From positions 372,001-436,000 of the forward strand of contig NZ_JAPQES010000004.1 of NCBI RefSeq assembly GCF_026735165.1: a stretch of DNA of 64,000 bases, given 5' to 3'. The DNA comes from Clostridium ganghwense (GTDB taxonomy: Bacteria > Bacillota > Clostridia > Clostridiales > Clostridiaceae). The notes beneath the pieces are model-generated. The model saw nothing but the letters and a program-made list of their open reading frames with translations. It ran no database searches and was not told the DNA's origin. A program made the position numbers and the translations under genes. The stretch's first letter is position 1; each line of letters starts with the position of its first letter. Shown one piece after another: positions 58,036 through 64,000 of this stretch.

Positions 58036-58632
58036 CTAATTTTTTCTTACTTTTTTAACTGCCATAATAACTCCAACAGTTATTATAACTGCAACAATAA
58101 TTTCTGGAATTCCATGAGTAATACCAATTCCCAATATTGTTTTTCCTACAGTATCTACTGCAATCTTATTAGCTTTTGCAAATGGCTCAGCATACAATAA
58201 GAACATCATTCCTAAAAATCCAAGAGTATTAATTAAAGTACCTAATGCAGCAGCTACTCCAACTTTGATACTTTCACTCTTACCAGGCACAAGCTTATAA
58301 GCATAATAAGCACCAACTCCTATAAGTATTCTAGGAACTACTGATACTAATGGGTTAAGAAATGCTACCAAAAGTATATTTCCTGTTGTTACAGCACGAA
58401 TAATACTTAAAACACCAAATATAAGTCCCATAATTGCACCAATTACAGGTCCTTCTAAAACAGCTGCAATAATAACAGGTATGTGCATTATTGTAGCTCC
58501 CACTGGTGGTATAGGAATGATCCCCAGTGGTGTAAACCCAAGTATTACTGCTATTGCAGACAACATTGCAAGAGTAGTAAGTTTTCTTGTACCCATTCTA
58601 CGTTTTGAACCTACTTCAAAATTTCTTTCCAT
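58036..58632 (-). CDS. ECF transporter S component (substrate-binding membrane subunit)
   Basis: 198 aa, about six hydrophobic helices, with the S-component N-terminal pattern RKLTTLAMLSAIAVILGFTPLG and a conserved IHIPVIIAA-like segment in helix 2. It would bind a vitamin or other micronutrient and share an EcfA-EcfA'-EcfT module encoded elsewhere. The substrate is not readable; a pantothenate-type subfamily is possible. It has its own promoter (58741-58769) and a structured leader, which suggests metabolite control. Confidence 0.92.
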   Translation of the reverse strand: MERNFEVGSKRRMGTRKLTTLAMLSAIAVILGFTPLGIIPIPPVGATIMHIPVIIAAVLEGPVIGAIMGLIFGVLSIIRAVTTGNILLVAFLNPLVSVVPRILIGVGAYYAYKLVPGKSESIKVGVAAALGTLINTLGFLGMMFLLYAEPFAKANKIAVDTVGKTILGIGITHGIPEIIVAVIITVGVIMAVKKVRKN

Positions 58633-58664
58633 AAATTTACCTCCGTTCTTATTCCTTCTAGGAT

Positions 58665-58735
58665 ATAAGTCGAATTCCTAAACTTCCTTAATCATTTAAT
58701 TTTAAGTTCAGTTTCCAAATGAAATACCGACTTTG
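58665..58735 (-). promoter_or_regulatory. Possible structured leader of the ECF S-component gene
   Basis: On the minus strand AAGTCG and CGACTT enclose about 60 nt, and within it CTGAACTT can pair with AAGTTTAG (one G-U). The fold sits between the promoter and the ribosome binding site. It does not match the THF or preQ1 riboswitches that I can recall. It may be a small riboswitch or only a hairpin. Confidence 0.35.
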
Positions 58736-58740
58736 TAAAT

Positions 58741-58769
58741 ATTTTAACAACTTTTTGGAGTAAATTCAA
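58741..58769 (-). promoter_or_regulatory. ECF S-component promoter
   Basis: Minus-strand TTGAAT (58764-58769), 17-nt spacer, TAAAAT (58741-58746). It overlaps the region directly after the MFS stop codon. Confidence 0.65.
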
Positions 58770-58777
58770 ATAGTTTT

Positions 58778-60046
58778 TTATACCATATATTTTTTTTCTT
58801 TTTTATTCACTTCTCTTGATGCTGCAGAAGTTTTCTCTTGTAAGTATAAAACATACATAAGTATAGAAGCTCCTAAAGCTAAAACTGCCATTAACGGCCA
58901 TGCACTTCTTACACCTCTATATTTTATATATGTTCCCATAACCTTAGGTCCAATAGCAAATCCTGCCCCAGATATAATAGGTAATATTGAATTTACTCTC
59001 CCTCTATGAGACATAGGTGTATGATTTGCAACATATACTCCACTATTAGTGGAAGCTAAGATTTCTCCAATAGTCCAAATTATTGTTGAAATTATTAGTA
59101 AAAAGTAGCTTTTTATAAAAAACAGCATTCCAAATCCTAAGGAATAAAAAATTCCTGCCATAGCTATGTTAAAAATAGGTCTATTTTTTCTAGTTAATCT
59201 AATTATCAAAACAGTAAAAAATACAACTACCAAAGCGTTTACTGACATTATAGATCCAAAAATCACAGCACCTCTTTCTCCGAACATATTTTTTGCTTGT
59301 AGCGGTATACAAAAAGCATGTTGAGAATACACAAAAGAATATATAGCTGAAACTAGTGAAAAAGCTAAAAGAGCAGGTCTATTTATAATAACAGAAATTA
59401 AACTTCCACTTACACCTTTTTCTTTTTCATTTGTAATTTCTTTATCATCATATTCATGATCATCAGGAATTGTTTCTTTAACAAATATAGCTACTAATAT
59501 CAATGACGCTATAGTTGTTAAAGCATCTCCCCAAAATATCCATTGAAGATAATTATTATACAAAAATCCTGCTATTAATGGACCTACAGCTACTCCTATA
59601 TTTATTCCTAAATATAAAAGTGAAAATGCCTCTTGTCTATTATCCTCATTAGTTAAATCTCCTACCATAGCCGAACTTGCTGGCTGTACTGCCCCACCAA
59701 AAAAATTTGATAAAATTAAAAGCCATGGTATTAATATTGAATTTCCTAAAAAACCACATGGTATTAGCATAATAGCTGCAAGAGATTGAAAAATTATTAA
59801 TATTTTTTTTCTTCCTAGATGATCACATAGTTTTCCACCAATTATAGACCCTGGAACAAAAGCAACAGCAGACATCATCATAAAAGTTCCTATCTTATCA
59901 GTACTCATTCCCATTTTATCTGTAAGAAACATAGTTAAAAAAGGATATATAAAATTTCCTAAACTATTTATTATCCTCGCAAAAAATAATATAATAATGC
60001 TTCTTGGAAGGTTAGAATACCTTCTAAAAGTTTTGAATAGCCCCAT
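58778..60046 (-). CDS. MFS transporter
   Basis: 422 aa, 12 predicted membrane helices, of the drug:H+ antiporter-like major facilitator type. The loop 2-3 motif reads GGKLCDHLGRKK. The start is the ATG at 60046 after AGGGGGAG; the frame opens 48 nt earlier, but that start would lie in the attenuator hairpin. It follows pepV, with a terminator-like stem (60068-60092) between. A peptide or drug export role is a guess. Confidence 0.93.
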   Translation of the reverse strand: MGLFKTFRRYSNLPRSIIILFFARIINSLGNFIYPFLTMFLTDKMGMSTDKIGTFMMMSAVAFVPGSIIGGKLCDHLGRKKILIIFQSLAAIMLIPCGFLGNSILIPWLLILSNFFGGAVQPASSAMVGDLTNEDNRQEAFSLLYLGINIGVAVGPLIAGFLYNNYLQWIFWGDALTTIASLILVAIFVKETIPDDHEYDDKEITNEKEKGVSGSLISVIINRPALLAFSLVSAIYSFVYSQHAFCIPLQAKNMFGERGAVIFGSIMSVNALVVVFFTVLIIRLTRKNRPIFNIAMAGIFYSLGFGMLFFIKSYFLLIISTIIWTIGEILASTNSGVYVANHTPMSHRGRVNSILPIISGAGFAIGPKVMGTYIKYRGVRSAWPLMAVLALGASILMYVLYLQEKTSAASREVNKKEKKYMV

Positions 60047-60067
60047 TTGTATCTCCCCCTTATTAAA

Positions 60068-60092
60068 TTTAAAAGCCGCCCTAAAGGACGGC
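60068..60092 (-). terminator. Stem between pepV and the MFS gene
   Basis: 7-bp GC-rich stem GCCGTCC/GGGCGGC (one G-U), then TTTT on the minus strand, located 5 nt past the pepV stop codon and just before the MFS ribosome binding site. It is an intrinsic terminator or a partial attenuator for the MFS gene. Confidence 0.75.
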
Positions 60093-60096
60093 AAAA

Positions 60097-61485
60097 TTAT
60101 TTAGCAAGCTCATAAATTGCATGTGCATAAATTTTTGCATTTTTAATTAAATCCTCAACTTCTATATATTCATTTGGTTGATGAATCAATTCAGGTTCAC
60201 CAGGAAATAATGGCCCAAAAGCAACTATATTAGGCATTTCCTTTGCATATGTACCTCCTCCAATTGATAAAAGTTCAACTTTTTCTCCTGTTTGTTCTTC
60301 ATAAACCTTTGAAAGCGCTTTGATAGTTGGATGATCCTGTGGAAAATATAGAGGTTTTTGGTGTTCCATATTTTCTACTCTTATTTCACTTCCTTCAAGG
60401 GTAGCATTTATTCCATTCATCATTTCTTCAAAAGTGCATGTTACAGGATATCTAAGATTTACAGTCATTCTCGCTTTTTCTTCGTTTATATCTATTGTTC
60501 CAACATTAAATGAAAGCGTTCCTGAAACATCATCTTTAAGCCCTACGCCAAAAGATTCACCATCTGTTTCTAATCCAACGTGCTTATTAAAAAACTTTAT
60601 AAGATTTAATATATCACTATCTTCAAAACCCAATTGTTCTACAAACCCAAATAATTGCATTATAGCATTCTTTCCAAGCTCTGGTGTACTACCATGAGCC
60701 GATGCTCCAACTGATTTTATTATTGCCATATCATCTTTAACTTCTGCAGTTATATCATATCCAGTTATCTCTTTAAAGTTACGTGCATATAACAATACTT
60801 TTTCTGCTTCATTAGTTATCACTGCTGCTTCACAATAATCTGGAACCATATTTGCCTTTTGACCGCCTTTTATATATTTAATTACTGTATTGTTTCCTTT
60901 AACTTTTAAATCTTTAACAAAATCAAATATTGTAAGTCCTTTTTCTCCATTTATAATTGGATATTCTGCATCTGGAGTAAATCCTGATACAGGAGCTGTT
61001 TCGGTTTTAAAATAGTGTTCTATTTCTCCACAACCACTTTCTTCATTTGTACCAAAAATAATTCTTACCTTTTTAGAAAGTTTAATTCCTAAATCCTTCA
61101 TTGCTTTAAGTCCATAAAGTACTGATATCATAGGTCCTTTATCATCCATAGTACCACGTCCATACATCTTTCCATCATGTATTTCAGCAGCATATGGTGG
61201 ATGAATCCATCCATCTCCTTCTGGCACAACATCTAAATGTCCAAGAATTGCTACATATTCTTCACCTTCACCATATTCAGCATACCCTACATAATTATCT
61301 AAATTTACAGTTTTAAAACCAAGCTTTTCACATAAATCCAAAGCATATTTAAGTGCATTATAAGGACCCTCTCCAAAAGGCATTCCTTCCTTAGGTTGTT
61401 CTTCAACACTTTTTATTTTTATTATTTCTTGAGTAGATTTTATAATCTCCTCTCTCATTTCATCTATTTTTCTGTTTAATTCCAT
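60097..61485 (-). CDS. pepV: PepV-type dipeptidase (M20 family)
   Basis: 462-aa zinc dipeptidase that cleaves L,L-dipeptides. The first metal-binding motif is ILGHLDVVPEGDGW, the bridging Asp is in RGTMDDKGPM, and the catalytic Glu pair is in GTNEESGCGEIEHY. The C-terminal metal ligand is present in the EPELIHQPNEYIEV segment. Two M20 domains with an inserted lid domain give the typical length. The start is the ATG at 61485 after GGGAGAG; a TTG 15 nt upstream is inferior. It lies upstream of the MFS gene in one possible unit. Confidence 0.95.
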   Translation of the reverse strand: MELNRKIDEMREEIIKSTQEIIKIKSVEEQPKEGMPFGEGPYNALKYALDLCEKLGFKTVNLDNYVGYAEYGEGEEYVAILGHLDVVPEGDGWIHPPYAAEIHDGKMYGRGTMDDKGPMISVLYGLKAMKDLGIKLSKKVRIIFGTNEESGCGEIEHYFKTETAPVSGFTPDAEYPIINGEKGLTIFDFVKDLKVKGNNTVIKYIKGGQKANMVPDYCEAAVITNEAEKVLLYARNFKEITGYDITAEVKDDMAIIKSVGASAHGSTPELGKNAIMQLFGFVEQLGFEDSDILNLIKFFNKHVGLETDGESFGVGLKDDVSGTLSFNVGTIDINEEKARMTVNLRYPVTCTFEEMMNGINATLEGSEIRVENMEHQKPLYFPQDHPTIKALSKVYEEQTGEKVELLSIGGGTYAKEMPNIVAFGPLFPGEPELIHQPNEYIEVEDLIKNAKIYAHAIYELAK

Positions 61486-61649
61486 ATATATCTCTCCCAA
61501 CTGTTTACATTAATTCTAAATCCATTATATAATTATAAACTTTTTGTATTATTATTATCAACTTATACTTTTATGCATATATATAGTTCTAAAAATAAAA
61601 ACTAATGGCAATAATTACAATATAATTATTTAGTAGAGGAGCTATGTAT

Positions 61650-62402
61650 ATGCAAAATGATCTTGATATGAATAAAATGTTACAAAAAAAAATTTTAGAA
61701 TATATCTCAAAGGGAAGACATTTATTTGAAAGAAATGAGATAGATAGAGCTTTTAAAATGTTTGATAAAGCATTACAGCTTGACAGCAATTATGCAGAAA
61801 CTTATTTAGTTAAGGGTGAAGCATACATACAAATGTTTGAAATGGAAAAAGCTGAAGAATGTATAAAAAACTATCTTAAAATAAGCTCAGATACATGCAG
61901 AGGATACTTAAATATGATAGAAATATATGACATAAGCGGGAAATATGAAAAAGCACTTGAATTTTGCGATAAAGTATTAGAAACAAGAAAAATCGATTCC
62001 TATATTTACTATAGAAAAGCCTGCATATTAACAGAACTTAGTAGATTACTAGATGCTGTTGATTGCTTAAACAAATGTATAGAACTAAAACCTGACTTTT
62101 ATGAAGCATACTGTGAAAAAGGCGAAATTTTAACTACTTTATGTAGACATGAAGAAGCATTAAATGTTTACTCTAAAGCAATAGAAGTAGATAATAAAAA
62201 AAGTGAAGCATATACATCTAAAGCCATTATTTATATGGATTTGAAGGATTATGAGAAAGCCTTACCCCTTGCTAAAAAAGCTTATAATTTAAACCCTTCA
62301 GATGAATGGGCTAGATGCTATTATATTATAATAAAAGATATGTTAAAAAAATCAAAAAATATATCTAATAATAATGGCCTGGTTATACCCTTTAAATTAT
62401 AA
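61650..62402 (+). CDS. TPR-repeat protein
   Basis: 250 aa made almost wholly of tetratricopeptide repeats, about seven units of 34 residues (for example ERNEIDRAFKMFDKALQLD, and EEALNVYSKAIEVDNKKSE), a scaffold for protein contacts. No catalytic domain or signal peptide. The ATG at 61650 is 8 nt after GAGGAG; the ATG at 61644 is too close to that site. It is divergent from pepV. The partner is unknown. Confidence 0.92.
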   Translation: MQNDLDMNKMLQKKILEYISKGRHLFERNEIDRAFKMFDKALQLDSNYAETYLVKGEAYIQMFEMEKAEECIKNYLKISSDTCRGYLNMIEIYDISGKYEKALEFCDKVLETRKIDSYIYYRKACILTELSRLLDAVDCLNKCIELKPDFYEAYCEKGEILTTLCRHEEALNVYSKAIEVDNKKSEAYTSKAIIYMDLKDYEKALPLAKKAYNLNPSDEWARCYYIIIKDMLKKSKNISNNNGLVIPFKL

Positions 62403-62404
62403 AA

Positions 62405-62440
62405 ATTAAGCTAACAGAAATTAATCTCTGTTAGCTTAAT
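62405..62440. terminator. Bidirectional terminator after TPR gene
   Basis: 14-bp perfect stem (arms 62405-62418 and 62427-62440), with T tracts on the plus strand. It also lies just past the convergent small gene at 62443. Confidence 0.85.
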
Positions 62441-62442
62441 TT

Positions 62443-62619
62443 TTATTGATTTTTACTTCTTTGTTTATTTTGTCTCTCTTTATCATTTCCTAATTTTCTT
62501 GACTCACTTGAATATCCTAGTTCATTAGATGTTTCCATCTTCATTTTCGCTAGTTCTTTTTTGGCTTTTTTGTTAGCTTTTTTATTTTCTTTATTATTCT
62601 TATTATCCTTATGAGACAT
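62443..62619 (-). CDS. 58-aa Lys/Asn-rich protein with SASP-like segment
   Basis: A reading frame from ATG at 62619 (after GGAGG, 7-nt spacing) to TAA at 62443. The product is very basic and Asn-rich. Its centre reads ELAKMKMETSNELGYSSES, which recalls the first conserved segment (KMEVASELG) of alpha/beta-type small acid-soluble spore proteins. The rest does not match, so membership is uncertain. It converges with the TPR gene across a shared terminator. If a SASP relative, it would be made in the forespore. Confidence 0.7.
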   Translation of the reverse strand: MSHKDNKNNKENKKANKKAKKELAKMKMETSNELGYSSESRKLGNDKERQNKQRSKNQ

Positions 62620-62922
62620 TTTAATACCTCCATTATATATTTAAAAATTTTCTATATTATTTTAGCCAGAATTTCAAAATATATAATAGAATCTCTGCGT
62701 TATTCAATAATAATTTTCTTTTAATAATTATGTAGCACTTTTAATTAAAATTGACCTTATTATTGTAATATATTTCAAAAAAATTATATAAATTTTGTAT
62801 ATTTTTACAATTCATTGTGATATAATTGTAATAAATTTCCTATCATTCAAATATATTATTTAACATATACTAATCATTAAACAATATAAGTTTAATATCA
62901 AAAATAAGGAGGCATAAATGCT
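62620..62922. other. AT-rich intergenic spacer
   Basis: About 300 nt upstream of both small genes, more than 80% A+T by eye. It must contain their divergent promoters, but sequence this poor in information does not allow a safe choice. No further gene or hairpin is seen. Confidence 0.4.
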
Positions 62923-63060
62923 ATGGAAAAATCATACGAAATGAAAAAAACTAAAAATACTGAAGTTACAACTAAAACTAATGAAACTGTGGAGGTAAAA
63001 AAAACATTTCAAATTACTCAAGATGTTATTGAAGAATGTCTTGAAACATGTTTTGGATAA
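62923..63060 (+). CDS. 45-aa peptide with C-terminal Cys pair
   Basis: ATG at 62923, after AAGGAGG with a 10-nt spacing, to TAA at 63058. The product starts MEKSYEMKKTKNTEVTTKTN and ends VIEECLETCFG. A Lys/Thr-rich polar leader-like part followed by a short C-terminal segment with two Cys (C-x-x-x-C-F-G) resembles precursors of modified peptides, but no modifying enzyme is nearby. An alternative is a small spore or metal-binding protein. A clear terminator follows. Confidence 0.65.
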   Translation: MEKSYEMKKTKNTEVTTKTNETVEVKKTFQITQDVIEECLETCFG

Positions 63061-63062
63061 AA

Positions 63063-63090
63063 GAAACCTCAAAATTACTTTTGAGGTTTC
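63063..63090. terminator. Bidirectional terminator at 63.08 kb
   Basis: 12-bp perfect stem (arms 63063-63074 and 63079-63090) with a 4-nt loop, shared by the 45-aa gene and the convergent WG-repeat gene. Confidence 0.8.
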
Positions 63091-63986
63091 CAAATATATT
63101 CTCCTTTTGTATTTATATAACCTAATTTACTTCCTATCTCTACAGCAGCTATACCATCATTGAACTCATAAGCCTCACTAAATTTAGGTTCTATAACCAT
63201 TTCTCCGTTCATATTTATATATCCCCATTTATTTCCAGCTTCAACACCTATTAAGTCTCCTGCAATAATGTCTATGTTACTATATTTTATAGGAATTATT
63301 TCTTTTCCTTCTTTATCTATATATCCGTACACTTCATCTTTTCCTACTACTGCATATTCATCATAAAAATCATCTGCTTCTTCATATTTAGGAGCTATAA
63401 CCATGTCTCCTTGTTTATCTATATATCCCCAGCCATTTTTTACTTCTACAGCTGCTAATCCTTCTGAAAAATCACTAACAGCAATATACTTTGGTTGTAT
63501 TATCAAATTACCGTCCTTATCTATATATCCATATTTACCATTCAAATCTACTCCTGCTAATCCTTCACTAAAACTATGGGCATAATCATATTTTGGTTCA
63601 ATAATAATCTTACCTTCTTTATTTATATACCCTTGTTTACCACCAATTTGAACTAAAGCTACTCCATCATTAAAATCATAGGCATCTAAAAAAGTAAGCG
63701 GAATTACTTCATTGCCTTTTTTATCTATATAACCCCAGCTATATCCTCTTTGAACCGCAGCTAATCCTTCCTTAAAAGAATTTACTTCTTTATACTTTGG
63801 TTCTATAACAACTTCTCCATTTTTATTTATAAATCCATATGTGCCTTTAATGCCTATTATAGCAAGTTCATCACTAAAATCTTCTGCATAATCAAATTGT
63901 GTATCTATAATTAAATCACCATTCCTATCAATATATCCATATTTACCTTTTACTACTACTGGATAAAGCGTACTTTCCTTACTCAT
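63075..63986 (-). CDS. WG-repeat protein
   Basis: 303 aa made of about eight complete and one partial WG repeats of ~34 residues, each with a (W/Y)GYIDK-GN-(V/I)I-PKYD-A-DFSEGLA-V pattern. WG repeats are thought to form a beta-propeller-like or ligand-binding structure. There is no signal peptide or transmembrane segment, so a cytosolic scaffold is likely. The ATG follows AGGAGAAG near the right window edge and is fully contained. The stop codon lies within the shared terminator stem. Function unknown. Confidence 0.93.
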   Translation of the reverse strand: MSKESTLYPVVVKGKYGYIDRNGDLIIDTQFDYAEDFSDELAIIGIKGTYGFINKNGEVVIEPKYKEVNSFKEGLAAVQRGYSWGYIDKKGNEVIPLTFLDAYDFNDGVALVQIGGKQGYINKEGKIIIEPKYDYAHSFSEGLAGVDLNGKYGYIDKDGNLIIQPKYIAVSDFSEGLAAVEVKNGWGYIDKQGDMVIAPKYEEADDFYDEYAVVGKDEVYGYIDKEGKEIIPIKYSNIDIIAGDLIGVEAGNKWGYINMNGEMVIEPKFSEAYEFNDGIAAVEIGSKLGYINTKGEYIWKPQK

Positions 63987-64000
63987 ACTAATCTTCTCCT

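Noticed and set aside
1-64000. Phage, insertion sequence, toxin-antitoxin or CRISPR
   Set aside because: No transposase, integrase, Cas or TA-type genes and no repeat-spacer pattern were seen on either strand.

Overview
The window is AT-rich, gram-positive, endospore-former chromosome and most resembles Clostridium sensu stricto. The evidence is gene order (ctsR-mcsA-mcsB-clpC-radA-disA ... ispD-proS-cysS-mrnC-thyX-rlmB-yacP-sigH-tRNA-tuf-rpmG-secE-nusG-rplKAJL-rpoBC-L7Ae-rpsLG-fusA-tuf-rpsJ-rplC), a thyX-type thymidylate synthase, reverse rubrerythrin, sigH, strong AGGAGG-like ribosome binding sites and TTGACA/TATAAT promoters. I cannot name the species. Almost all genes lie on the minus strand, so transcription mostly runs from high to low coordinates. 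No prophage, insertion sequence or CRISPR array is visible.

Region 1 (1-18,700) is the core expression block. Reading in the direction of transcription it holds a tRNA-Thr/tuf2 unit, rpmG-secE-nusG-rplK-rplA, rplJ-rplL behind an L10 leader, rpoB-rpoC, L7Ae-like-rpsL-rpsG-fusA-tuf1, and the start of the S10 operon (rpsJ, rplC). It is subdivided by good promoters (before tRNA-Thr, rpmG, rpoB, the L7Ae gene and rpsJ), by attenuators and by ribosomal-protein leader elements. The two tuf genes are identical over about 1.2 kb.

Region 2 (18,700-37,760) carries sigH, yacP/rae1, rlmB, thyX, mrnC, cysS, proS (under a T-box), ispD, a PIN-TRAM membrane protein, disA, radA and the CtsR-controlled ctsR-mcsA-mcsB-clpC operon. 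A chemoreceptor gene with its own terminator sits inside the cysS-mrnC junction. A small plus-strand gene with a Cys pattern sits beside disA.

Region 3 (37,760-53,450) is accessory. It has three plus-strand genes: an orphan protein, a PLP enzyme and a small membrane protein. They converge on an eight-gene minus-strand operon encoding a secreted/membrane GATase-like protein, an ABC ATPase and permease, a coiled-coil membrane protein, a MoxR AAA+ ATPase, a DUF58 protein and two membrane-anchored von Willebrand A proteins. An XRE regulator with a double-dyad operator in its own promoter lies just upstream.

Region 4 (53,500-64,000) holds a lipoprotein, reverse rubrerythrin, a sodium-dependent (NSS) transporter, a P1-family peptidase, an ECF S component, an MFS exporter, a PepV-type dipeptidase, a TPR protein, two very small genes and a WG-repeat protein. 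The most novel-looking signal is upstream of the NSS transporter: a promoter, a 20-codon leader ORF and five mutually exclusive pairing segments ending in a terminator, i.e. a complete attenuator.
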